This document shows, piece after piece, positions 1-6,117 of a DNA stretch of 7,549 bases (the stretch's first letter is position 1; every line of letters starts with the position of its first letter). Under the pieces are notes generated by a model. It ran no database searches, was not told the origin of the DNA, and saw only the letters and a program-made list of their open reading frames with translations. The position numbers were made by a program, and so were the translations under genes. This stretch comes from an uncultured Erysipelotrichaceae bacterium. Its GTDB lineage: Bacteria > Bacillota_I > Bacilli_A > Erysipelotrichales > Coprobacillaceae. The stretch lies in the NCBI GenBank assembly GCA_947573745.1, contig CANPGX010000047.1:1-7549 (forward strand), in the 5' to 3' direction.

Positions 1-60
1 ATGAGAAGCACCTTCTTTCTCCAAATATCGAATTAATTTTTCAGCACTTTTTTCTTGCAA
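1..60 (-). CDS. possible 5' end of a next gene, running off the left edge
   Basis: In a frame different from the acyltransferase, a stretch starting at a TTG (58-60) stays open to the window edge and reads LQEKSAEKLIRYLEKEG, a hydrophilic, helix-like composition typical of coding sequence. An AAAGGTG lies about 10 bases before the TTG. If used, this start would overlap the 3' end of the acyltransferase by 28 bases. A second possibility is that the real start is an ATG straddling the edge: positions 9-17 read AAGAAGGTG on the minus strand, then six bases, then AT at the last two bases. Either way, a gene following the acyltransferase in the same direction is likely. Only 20 codons are visible and no family can be named. 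Confidence 0.27.
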   Translation of the reverse strand, partial: MQEKSAEKLIRYLEKEGASH

Positions 61-1076
61 ACTTGATCTACACCTTTATTCAGCCATACAATGAACTGCC
101 CGCCTATAAATGATAAAAGAAAAGATACAGGAACAACAATAAAATACCATTCTAACCTTTGAGGCACACTTAAAATTCTCTGATTTAAAAAATGATATAC
201 AATGGTATCTGAACAAGAGGAAATTAAATACATTGCTAATGATACCTCAGATATTTTGAGAATCATTTTCTTAATACTACTATTTAAGCTACTTAATGGA
301 AGATGTAACAACAAAGCAAAAACCAAACAACTATTGATAACATTTTCCCAACTCCCCCATTCTACAAAATTGCTCCGTTGAAAATAGCCATTCCTATTCA
401 TGTAACCATTAAAAATACTAATGAGTAGATTAAATACCAGAAGTAAAATCAAATTATATTTTATTTTCAATTTAAGATCATATTTCTTCAAATAACAGCC
501 TAAAAAATAATATGTAAATGGCCACAAATTTTCCCAATATGCTGGTATTATCTTGTACTTTATATTCAATATACTTGGAGCAACTGTACATACGAACAAA
601 ACCATCAAAAAAATGATATGTCCTCTCTGTTCTTCAATGCCATTCCAAATCATATTTAAAAAAGGAATGAGTAAAAATAAGCCAATATACATTTCAATAT
701 ACCAAGAATAGGGTGCTCCTGAAAAATCCAATATAGAGAGTATAGCTGTAAAAAATGTAAATTTTTCCTTTTCAACAACCATTCTAAAGATAATACAACA
801 TATACTTACCATTAAATAAATCATATATGTTTTCCTTATACTCCCACCAAAAAAATATTTAGCCGATATTTTCTTTTTATTCATCAAATATCCAGTTAAA
901 ATCAAAAATAAAGGGACACATATCATAAAGAAAGTTCTCATTGCAACCATGATGTACATACGACCTTCCACGATGGGATAATTATAAAATCCATTATTCA
1001 AAAAGAAATGAACAGATAACACAGAAAAAATGGCTACACTTCGTATCAAATCTAAATTTATATTTCTCTCTTTCAT
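33..1076 (-). CDS. acyltransferase-3 family integral membrane protein
   Basis: This is a 347-residue polytopic membrane protein of the acyltransferase-3 family (OafA/WcjG/NodX-like), which moves acyl groups such as acetyl onto extracellular sugars, lipids or peptidoglycan. The N-terminus carries the family signature: NINLDLIRSVAI followed by VHFF, giving the Arg12-x10-His23 pair essential in this family. About ten hydrophobic segments follow, with FFMICVPLFLILTGYLMNKK (the family's first loop pattern) at about residues 49-68 and a basic tail. Length is normal for the family. The start is supported by AAAGGAGG seven bases upstream of the ATG. It lies downstream of ssrA in the same direction, behind a terminator, with its own extended -10 promoter and a leader of about 180 bases. 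The acceptor is not deducible; a cell-surface polysaccharide or teichoic acid is the natural guess. The DNA is markedly AT-rich, which with its place beside ssrA fits horizontally acquired surface-modification DNA (inference). Confidence 0.87.
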   Translation of the reverse strand: MKERNINLDLIRSVAIFSVLSVHFFLNNGFYNYPIVEGRMYIMVAMRTFFMICVPLFLILTGYLMNKKKISAKYFFGGSIRKTYMIYLMVSICCIIFRMVVEKEKFTFFTAILSILDFSGAPYSWYIEMYIGLFLLIPFLNMIWNGIEEQRGHIIFLMVLFVCTVAPSILNIKYKIIPAYWENLWPFTYYFLGCYLKKYDLKLKIKYNLILLLVFNLLISIFNGYMNRNGYFQRSNFVEWGSWENVINSCLVFALLLHLPLSSLNSSIKKMILKISEVSLAMYLISSCSDTIVYHFLNQRILSVPQRLEWYFIVVPVSFLLSFIGGQFIVWLNKGVDQVCKKKVLKN

Positions 1077-1101
1077 GTTCTTCCTCCTTTGGTAAATGAA
1101 A

Positions 1102-1215
1102 TCATATGCTTTCTATCGCAAAAGTAGCCTCATCAAAATCATTGGGAATATCGACAAATAGAGAAACACTATCATCGCAGTGTATCTCTAACGATTCATT
1201 TTCCAGGTTTCTCCC
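1102..1215 (-). pseudogene. probable 3' remnant of a truncated gene upstream of the acyltransferase
   Basis: On the minus strand 37 codons stay open before a TGA at 1102-1104, reading LENESLEIHCDDSVSLF then VDIPNDFDEATFAIESI. The acidic, balanced composition looks like the C-terminal end of a real protein. There is no in-frame ATG and a TAA immediately precedes the stretch (1216-1218), so as it stands the frame is not a complete gene. Its stop lies 25 bases before the acyltransferase start, a typical within-operon spacing, suggesting that an upstream operon partner was lost by deletion or rearrangement. I recognise no family. A chance open frame remains possible, since the complementary strand is also open here for 37 codons. 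Confidence 0.3.
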
Positions 1216-1265
1216 TTAAAAAAGATCATTCTAACTGATCAATGCAATTAGAATATGATAAGGAT

Positions 1266-1274
1266 ATTATAACA
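1266..1274 (-). promoter_or_regulatory. extended -10 promoter for the acyltransferase
   Basis: The minus strand reads TGTTATAAT, a perfect extended -10 element (TG, one base, TATAAT). No good -35 hexamer sits 17 bases upstream, which extended -10 promoters tolerate. Predicted transcription start is near 1259, leaving a leader of about 180 bases that passes through the gene remnant before the AAAGGAGG site of the acyltransferase. Confidence 0.55.
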
Positions 1275-1399
1275 TAATAAACCAACTTTACCCCACACAA
1301 TCAGATAGTTTTTGAAAAATAATCATTATTCTCCCTTTAAAGAACCTACTGAGGCGTGACATTGATAAGGCGACGGATGCGATAATTGATCCATTTGCG

Positions 1400-1433
1400 A
1401 AAAAAGACAAAAAGAACGTTTATAAAAACGTTC
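1400..1433 (-). terminator. Rho-independent terminator of ssrA
   Basis: On the minus strand GAACGTTT, a four-base TTAT loop and AAACGTTC form a perfect 8-bp stem (1414-1433). It is followed by TTTTTGTCTTTTTT (1400-1413). It lies 65 bases past the tmRNA 3' end and is the first convincing stop for transcription of the secG-rnr-smpB-ssrA block. The stem also has A residues on its other side, but no transcript from the left needs it. Confidence 0.75.
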
Positions 1434-1460
1434 CTTGATAAAATATATATTGATGACAAC

Positions 1461-1482
1461 GATATAATTTTCAAATTATATC
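1461..1482 (-). repeat. perfect palindromic hairpin in the tmRNA 3' trailer
   Basis: GATATAATTT and AAATTATATC are exact reverse complements separated by only two bases, so an AU-rich hairpin of nine to ten base pairs can form 16 bases past the tmRNA CCA end. No U-tract follows on the minus strand, so it is not a canonical terminator by itself. It could guide 3'-end trimming of the tmRNA precursor, or be incidental in AT-rich DNA. Confidence 0.45.
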
Positions 1483-1498
1483 TAAAAACTACTAAGAT

Positions 1499-1847
1499 TG
1501 GTGGAGGCGAGGGGAATCGAACCCCTGTCCAAAAATAGTTCCTCTAAGGCTTCTACAGTTTATCTTGCTGAATCATTTAACTAAGCTTATATCAGCAAGC
1601 GAATCATCACTTAGCGATTCTGTTGATTTTCGAGATGAATATCCAGACTCTATCCATCCTTAATCTATCTAGTATGTTACTTATAAGTAGACGATAGATG
1701 AATCTACTCTAAGCATGCCAAAGTCTATATCGACCTAATTAGGCAAAAGCGTAATTACTGTTTCCAGTTATTTTGTGTTTGCACATTACGTGTGCCATCG
1801 ACTGCTGCCAAAGTCAAACTTATCCCTGTCGAATCCAAGACGCCCCC
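1499..1847 (-). ncRNA. ssrA: tmRNA (transfer-messenger RNA)
   Basis: This one-piece tmRNA of 349 nt rescues stalled ribosomes by trans-translation. The 5' end GGGGGCG pairs over 7 bp with CGCCTCC near the 3' end (one G-U pair), followed by discriminator A and encoded CCA. The tRNA-like domain has TTGGATTCGACAGGG after the acceptor strand and a T arm reading AGGGG-TTCGATT-CCCCT. A PK1-like hairpin (GCACA/TGTGC) precedes the messenger part. By analogy to the E. coli UAGUC-GCA context, TAACT-GGA marks resumption at 1765, giving the tag GNSNYAFA and stop TAA (1739-1765). The stop lies in the palindrome CCTAATTAGG, as expected for a helix enclosing the stop, and further pseudoknot-forming inverted repeats follow. 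It starts 17 bases beyond the smpB stop codon; RNase P and 3' nucleases should mature the ends. The tag is unusually short and ends AFA rather than LAA. Confidence 0.96.
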
Positions 1848-1864
1848 ATAAGAAAATGTATATG

Positions 1865-2314
1865 TTAGTATACATTTTTTAATGCTTTTTCAATATCTCT
1901 TTTTGCATCTTTTGCTTTGAGATCCTCACGCTTGTCATAGAGTTTTTTACCTCTTGCAAGAGCAACTTCTAATTTTGCTTTGCTTCCTTGATCAAAATAC
2001 AATTTTGTTGCAACAATAGTATATCCATTTTCCTTGATTTGTCGTTCAAGTTTAAGAATTTCCTTTTTATGCAACAATAACTTACGCGTTCTTAAAGGAT
2101 CATGATTAAATATGTTGCCTTGCTCATAAGGTGCAATATGCATGCCTAAGATATAGGCCTCGCCTTGTTTAATTTGAATATAACTATCTTTTAAATTAGC
2201 GCTTCCCTTACGAACAGACTTAATTTCTGTACCTTTTAAAGCAATACCTGCTTCATAAGTATCTTCAATAAAATAATCATGATACGCTTTTTTGTTTTGA
2301 GCAAGTATCTTCAT
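1865..2314 (-). CDS. smpB: SsrA-binding protein SmpB
   Basis: SmpB is the obligate partner of tmRNA: it binds the tRNA-like domain, occupies the decoding centre of stalled ribosomes and mimics the missing codon-anticodon interaction. The 149-residue product has the family landmarks in order: NKKAYHDYFIEDTYEAGIAL and GTEIKSVRKG (about 7-37), the HIAPYEQGN loop (about 59-67), DPLRTRKLLLHKKEI (about 72-86), then ALARGKKLYDKRE and a basic helix DAKRDIEKAL in the C-terminal tail, which enters the mRNA channel. Length is typical. The ATG lies four bases past the rnr TGA, and its AAGGTGAGG ribosome site overlaps the last codons and stop of rnr, so translation is probably coupled. The gene ends 17 bases before the mature tmRNA, placing the protein directly beside its RNA partner. 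Confidence 0.97.
   Translation of the reverse strand: MKILAQNKKAYHDYFIEDTYEAGIALKGTEIKSVRKGSANLKDSYIQIKQGEAYILGMHIAPYEQGNIFNHDPLRTRKLLLHKKEILKLERQIKENGYTIVATKLYFDQGSKAKLEVALARGKKLYDKREDLKAKDAKRDIEKALKNVY
1867..1893 (-). promoter_or_regulatory. possible ssrA promoter inside the 3' end of smpB
   Basis: TATACT (1867-1872) is a good -10, with TTGAAA (1888-1893) at a short 15-base spacing, or TATTGA (1890-1895) at 17. Transcription would start about 12 bases before the mature tmRNA end, consistent with RNase P removing a short leader. It overlaps the last codons of smpB. The case is moderate because the -35 spacing is imperfect and read-through from smpB could also supply tmRNA. Confidence 0.4.
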
Positions 2315-2318
2315 ATCC

Positions 2319-4541
2319 TCACCTTCTTTTTTTACGATGATGATGCTGACGTGTATCTCTTTTCATTTTACTATGATTTGAAGTCTTTGTCTTTACCTTT
2401 TTTTCAAAATTTTGATGGTGCACTAAATAAACTTTTCGTTGTGGTTTTAAATCCACTATCTCAAAATCAATCGTACCTTCTTCTTTATTTACTGCAACAC
2501 ATTTTACTTTAACGTGATCTGACATTCTAAAGACTCTTCCTGTTCTTTCTCCAATCATTGTCATATTGATTTCATTAAAAGTATAGTAATCATCTTTTAA
2601 ACTTGTAATATGCACCAAACCATCAATCGTATTTTCTAGTTCTACAAAAAAACCAAAGTTAGTGATTGAGGAAATCATTCCCTCAAACACTTCACCTATA
2701 TGACTTTCCATATATTCTGCCATCTTCATTGCCATGACATCACGTTCAAGATTAACGGCTGTATATTCACACTGACTTGTATGTTCAGCTACATAATCCA
2801 TGATACTTTGATAATGTTCTATTCCCTTAGTATCCATAGACGCTTCAAAAAGGTAATGACGAATAAGACGATGAACCATTAAATCTGGATAACGACGAAT
2901 AGGTGAAGTAAAATGGGTATAATACTCATCGGCTAAACCAAAGTGTCCTAAACATTGTGCATCATATCGTGCTTTTTGCATACATCTTAATAATAATGTA
3001 CTCATAATCTTATATTCAGGTTTATCTTTAGATATTTGGAGCAAGCGATCTAAATCTTTAGGATAGATATTCTCTAAAGAGCCTTTTAAGTGATAACCTA
3101 ATGGTCCAGCAACTTGCATAAACTTTTGTAACTTCTTTACTCTTGGTTTCTCATGAACACGATAAATAAAAGGTACATCCAACCACTTAAAATGTTGGGC
3201 TACCGTTTCATTAGCCACCAACATAAATTCCTCTATGACATGATCGCTTATTCCACGGGTTCTTAAAACGACATCTTGTGCTTTACCTTGTTCATCTACA
3301 ATGATCTTAGCTTCTTCTACATCAAAATCAATAGCACCTCTTTTCTTGCGTTTCTTCCTTAAAATTTCAGCTAATTCTTCCATAAGGAAAAACATCGGTG
3401 CAACATCTTGATAATCTTGATACGCTTTTTGATCACCTGCTAAGATTTGGTTGACCTTTGTATATGTCATTCTTCTAGATGAACAAATAAGTCCGGGAAC
3501 AATACGGTGATCTAACACTTCTCCCGTATGTTGATCAATATCCATTAAACAAGAAATCGTTAAACGATCAACACCTTCATTTAATGAACAAATACCATTA
3601 GACAATTTATGTGGAAGCATAGGAATGACACGATCTGTTAAATAAATGGATGTCCCTCTTTCAAAAGCCTCTTTATCTAATAAGCTGCCTTCTTCAACAT
3701 AGTGAGATACATCTGCGATATGCACTCCTAATTCAAAATCACCATTATTTTTTCTTTTTAATGAGATAGCATCGTCTAAATCTCTGGCATCTTCTCCATC
3801 AATCGTCACGATGGTTTGATCTCTAAAATCGACACGCCCTTGCTTTTCTTCCTCTAAAACATGATCTGGTATCTTTGAGATAACCTCATAAATATCTTCT
3901 TTAAATTCTGTATTGACATCATAACTTTCTACAATAGATAAGATATCTACTCCTGGATCATATCGATGTCCCAAAATCTTTTCTACTTCAACTTGAAATG
4001 GATGATAAGACAAGATTTTAGCCACCACTTTATGTCCAGGCATAGCACCATGACATTGTGATAGTTTCATTTCAGTGACAGGCATACGTGGATCATCTGG
4101 TTGAAGATAATAGCGTTCTTTTTTAACGATGACTTCGCCTACAACTTTATTTTTTTCCCTTTTAAGAATTTGTTCTACAACAGCTTCTTTTCGTTCTCCT
4201 TTTTGACGTTTCTTTTCATGAATAAGAACAAGATCTCCGTCAAAAGCACCATGAAGATCTTCTTTAGAAACATAATCATCTTCTATATCCTCACCTAATT
4301 CTACAAAAGCAAATCCCTTTTTATGTACGCGAATTTTTCCTATATAGTAATGGCGTTGTTCTAAAAGATAATAATGATTTTTTTCATCTCTTATAATCAG
4401 ATGTTCCTCTTCTAATGTATTCAGTAACTTCATAAATTCTCTAAAGGCTTCTTTTCCTTCAATATGAAAAACAGACATTAAATCATGAACTTCTCTTGCA
4501 TGGTGAATATCTTTTAGATAATTCAAAATCTCTTCTTTCAT
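2319..4541 (-). CDS. rnr: ribonuclease R (RNB-family 3'-5' exoribonuclease)
   Basis: RNase R is a processive 3'-5' exoribonuclease able to unwind structured RNA. It degrades rRNA fragments and defective mRNA released by trans-translation and aids tmRNA maturation. The 740-residue protein shows the full order: an N-terminal winged-helix region (about 1-60), cold-shock domains (about 65-200), the RNB domain (about 235-560) and S1 (about 616-697), ending in a Lys/His/Arg-rich tail. Catalytic acidic residues appear in DGEDARDLDD (248-257), corresponding to D248, D254, D256 and D257. FTSPIRRYPDLMVHR (544-558) is the other family hallmark. The ATG follows GGAGGTG at ideal spacing. Spacing to smpB is four bases and the stop TGA is embedded in smpB's ribosome site. 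A terminator-like hairpin lies directly before its ribosome site, so expression probably depends on read-through from secG or on antitermination. No defects are seen. Confidence 0.97.
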   Translation of the reverse strand: MKEEILNYLKDIHHAREVHDLMSVFHIEGKEAFREFMKLLNTLEEEHLIIRDEKNHYYLLEQRHYYIGKIRVHKKGFAFVELGEDIEDDYVSKEDLHGAFDGDLVLIHEKKRQKGERKEAVVEQILKREKNKVVGEVIVKKERYYLQPDDPRMPVTEMKLSQCHGAMPGHKVVAKILSYHPFQVEVEKILGHRYDPGVDILSIVESYDVNTEFKEDIYEVISKIPDHVLEEEKQGRVDFRDQTIVTIDGEDARDLDDAISLKRKNNGDFELGVHIADVSHYVEEGSLLDKEAFERGTSIYLTDRVIPMLPHKLSNGICSLNEGVDRLTISCLMDIDQHTGEVLDHRIVPGLICSSRRMTYTKVNQILAGDQKAYQDYQDVAPMFFLMEELAEILRKKRKKRGAIDFDVEEAKIIVDEQGKAQDVVLRTRGISDHVIEEFMLVANETVAQHFKWLDVPFIYRVHEKPRVKKLQKFMQVAGPLGYHLKGSLENIYPKDLDRLLQISKDKPEYKIMSTLLLRCMQKARYDAQCLGHFGLADEYYTHFTSPIRRYPDLMVHRLIRHYLFEASMDTKGIEHYQSIMDYVAEHTSQCEYTAVNLERDVMAMKMAEYMESHIGEVFEGMISSITNFGFFVELENTIDGLVHITSLKDDYYTFNEINMTMIGERTGRVFRMSDHVKVKCVAVNKEEGTIDFEIVDLKPQRKVYLVHHQNFEKKVKTKTSNHSKMKRDTRQHHHRKKRR

Positions 4542-4553
4542 TTTTTCACCTCC

Positions 4554-4580
4554 AAAAAAAAATAGGACCTGGTGTCCTAT
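4554..4580 (-). terminator. terminator-like hairpin between secG and rnr (possible attenuator)
   Basis: On the minus strand ATAGGAC, a five-base ACCAG loop and GTCCTAT make a perfect 7-bp stem (4562-4580), followed by eight T (4554-4561). It lies just after the secG stop codon. The T-run touches GGAGG (4549-4553), the ribosome site of rnr, so termination would release a transcript ending at that site. The structure looks like an intrinsic terminator that lowers expression of rnr-smpB relative to secG. No alternative antiterminator pairing is evident by eye. Confidence 0.75.
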
Positions 4581-4582
4581 CT

Positions 4583-4801
4583 TTATTTCATATTAATCAT
4601 AATGGCTACCACAAAAAGTAATATGCCAAGAACCATCGTTGCTCTTGAAAGCTTAAGTTCTGCGCCTCTTTCCTTAGAACGAGAAAATAAATCTGATCCC
4701 TGTCCTGACAACGCACTGACGATTCCTTCTGATTTTCCACTTTGTAATAAAGATAAAATGATAATTAACACCGCAACAATTAATAAAACAGCTTTTAACA
4801 T
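4583..4801 (-). CDS. secG: preprotein translocase subunit SecG
   Basis: SecG is the small non-essential subunit of the SecYEG protein-conducting channel in the cytoplasmic membrane and helps SecA-driven insertion. The 72-residue product has the expected two transmembrane helices (about 4-19 and 55-70) joined by a polar loop. It carries the family pattern LLQSGKSEGIVSALSGQGSDLF, with serine/glycine-rich residues that line the loop, then RSKERGAELKLSRATMVLGI. Length is typical of Gram-positive SecG. The start is fixed by AGGAGGT seven bases upstream of the ATG. It is the first gene of the secG-rnr-smpB-ssrA block, with its own promoter at 4858-4886. The carboxylesterase gene found between secG and rnr in Bacillus is absent here; only the terminator-like hairpin lies in between. 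Confidence 0.93.
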   Translation of the reverse strand: MLKAVLLIVAVLIIILSLLQSGKSEGIVSALSGQGSDLFSRSKERGAELKLSRATMVLGILLFVVAIMINMK

Positions 4802-4857
4802 TGTTTTACCTCCTTTATTATGAACACATCGTGTTTATTTTAATACTAAGCTATAAA

Positions 4858-4886
4858 ATGATAGCACACATTATTTTAAAAAACAA
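4858..4886 (-). promoter_or_regulatory. SigA-type promoter of the secG operon
   Basis: TTGTTT (4881-4886) and TATCAT (4858-4863) are separated by exactly 17 bases. A TG one base before the -10 makes it an extended -10 (TGCTATCAT). Expected start is near 4851, giving a leader of about 50 bases with the AGGAGGT site of secG. This is the main promoter candidate for secG, rnr and smpB. Confidence 0.7.
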
Positions 4887-4907
4887 TGATTTTCTCAATA
4901 ATATGCA

Positions 4908-6005
4908 TTATTTCTTCTTATTTGAACGCATTTTAGGTAAACGATCACTTCTGATAAAAATATTTAAAATTGTTAAAACAGGTTTATACTTACGATCGAT
5001 CATCTCTGAATACTCTACAAAAATCTCAAAGATAAACAACAAGATCATAAATAAAACAATCCCAGCAGTGGTATTAAATTCATATAAATATGAACTTAAT
5101 GAAAATAATCCAGTGGCTATATAAAGAATGATAACACTTTTTCTTTGTCCTAATTTTAGTGTAAACATTAAACTATGATGCAAATGCTTTTTATCTGCTT
5201 CACTAAATTTATGATGATGTACTTTTCTACGAATAATCGCAATTAATGTATCCATGATAGGAACCATCAATACCACAATAGGTGCACCTAAAGTAAAAAA
5301 AGCTGTACTCTCATAGCCAAATCCCAATAAAGCAATCGCTGAAATCATAAATCCAATAAACTGAGATCCACCATCTCCCATAAAAATAGATGCTGGATGA
5401 AAATTATAAAACAAGAAGCCCATAATGGCACCTGCCAATACAAAAGATAAAGAGGCGATATCACTACGTCCACTCAAAGAACTGGTCATTGAAATACTGA
5501 TTAAAACGATCATCGAGATTCCTGCACATAAACCATCTAAACCATCAATTAAATTAATAGCGTTAGTAATACCAATAACCCAAACAATCGTAATCAGCCA
5601 TGACAATAGCTTATTACCATTTTGTGAAAAGAAAGCTACTTTTAATCCCCGTAATCGTACGCCACCTAAAAAAATAAGAATCAAAGCCGCTGCTAATTGA
5701 ATCACTATTTTCTGTTTAGGGGATAAATCCATCATATCATCATATAACCCCATCACAAAAATCAAGAAACCGCCAATAAGAATAGCGTTAATTTGCTGAT
5801 CTGTCTTCAAAAAAATGGTTGCTCCGGCAAGAAAACTTAAATAAATGGCTAAGCCACCCATTCTGGCAATACGTCCCGTATGTACTGTACGTTCATTGAC
5901 TTTGGCAATAACGTCCAATTTTAATGCTATATATTTCACTAGGGGAACTAAAATTGTACTTATCATCATGGTTAAAAAATAGGATAACCAAATCTTAGAT
6001 TCCAT
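4908..6005 (-). CDS. tagO: UDP-GlcNAc:undecaprenyl-phosphate GlcNAc-1-phosphate transferase (TagO/WecA type)
   Basis: This membrane enzyme of the MraY/WecA/TagO family moves GlcNAc-1-phosphate from UDP-GlcNAc to undecaprenyl phosphate, the first lipid-linked step for wall teichoic acids and other surface glycopolymers. The 365-residue product has about ten hydrophobic segments and all key motifs. They are NERTVHTGRIARMGGLAI (37-54, the cytoplasmic loop after TM1), GLYDDMMDL (86-94, aspartate-rich), NAINLIDGLDGL (148-159, nucleophile-region motif), FMGDGGS (208-214) and HLHH (274-277). The HLHH motif resembles the HIHH that distinguishes WecA/TagO from MraY. The C-terminus is basic. The start has AGGAGGA before the ATG and a perfect extended -10 at 6029-6037. 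It is divergent from mupG and stands upstream of secG in the same direction, but secG has its own promoter and no obvious terminator separates them. A family member serving another glycan pathway cannot be excluded. Confidence 0.88.
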   Translation of the reverse strand: MESKIWLSYFLTMMISTILVPLVKYIALKLDVIAKVNERTVHTGRIARMGGLAIYLSFLAGATIFLKTDQQINAILIGGFLIFVMGLYDDMMDLSPKQKIVIQLAAALILIFLGGVRLRGLKVAFFSQNGNKLLSWLITIVWVIGITNAINLIDGLDGLCAGISMIVLISISMTSSLSGRSDIASLSFVLAGAIMGFLFYNFHPASIFMGDGGSQFIGFMISAIALLGFGYESTAFFTLGAPIVVLMVPIMDTLIAIIRRKVHHHKFSEADKKHLHHSLMFTLKLGQRKSVIILYIATGLFSLSSYLYEFNTTAGIVLFMILLFIFEIFVEYSEMIDRKYKPVLTILNIFIRSDRLPKMRSNKKK

Positions 6006-6028
6006 AGCGCTCCTCCTTGTTTTTGAAT

Positions 6029-6037
6029 ATTATATCA
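6029..6037 (-). promoter_or_regulatory. extended -10 promoter of tagO
   Basis: The minus strand reads TGATATAAT, a perfect extended -10, 23 bases before the tagO ATG. The -35 region (TTAAAA at 17-base spacing) is weak. Predicted start near 6022 gives a very short leader containing little more than the AGGAGGA ribosome site. Confidence 0.6.
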
Positions 6038-6063
6038 TAAGTTGATTATTTTTTTAAATGATA

Positions 6064-6090
6064 TTGAATTTTAAGCATTTATGATATAAT
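6064..6090 (+). promoter_or_regulatory. promoter of mupG
   Basis: TATAAT (6085-6090) is a perfect -10 with upstream TG (TGATATAAT). TTGAAT (6064-6069) lies 15 bases before it, or TATTGA (6062-6067) at 17. Start is expected near 6097, followed by AAGGAGG (6105-6111) six bases before the ATG. The element set predicts strong constitutive initiation. Confidence 0.65.
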
Positions 6091-6117
6091 AAATGTATAA
6101 AGAAAAGGAGGCATTTT

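Larger units (their letters stand above)
6028..6091. repeat. 13-bp inverted repeat holding the two divergent -10 elements
   Basis: TATTATATCATAA (6028-6040) and TTATGATATAATA (6079-6091) are exact reverse complements separated by 38 bases. Each arm contains an extended -10 (TGATATAAT), one firing left to tagO and one right to mupG. The match extends two bases on each side beyond the nine promoter bases. It may simply reflect two strong promoters of the same consensus, or a paired regulatory site. Confidence 0.6.

Noticed and set aside
1106..1220. Plus-strand 37-codon frame (MLSIAKVASS...) opposite the remnant
   Set aside because: No ribosome site precedes its ATG, and the minus-strand reading has the more protein-like composition and operon-like spacing.
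1351..1360. GAGGCG near 1351 as a copy of the tmRNA 3' end (attachment repeat)
   Set aside because: Only about six bases agree with the acceptor region of ssrA; the T-arm sequence is absent, so it is chance.
2279..2512. Plus-strand open frame opposite the smpB/rnr junction
   Set aside because: It lies antisense to two well-supported genes, has a Phe/Leu/Tyr-rich composition produced by reading Lys/Glu/Asp codons backwards, and lacks a ribosome site.
4887..4920. Hairpin AATAAT-GCAT-ATTATT after tagO as its terminator
   Set aside because: The stem is six A-T pairs only and no U-tract follows immediately, so it is too weak to call.
4572..5124. Plus-strand open frames opposite secG and the 3' end of tagO
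   Set aside because: They are antisense shadows of real genes, with no family motifs and no convincing ribosome sites.
5425..5700. Plus-strand open frame opposite tagO
   Set aside because: It covers the strand opposite conserved TagO motifs; composition and lack of initiation signals mark it as a shadow.
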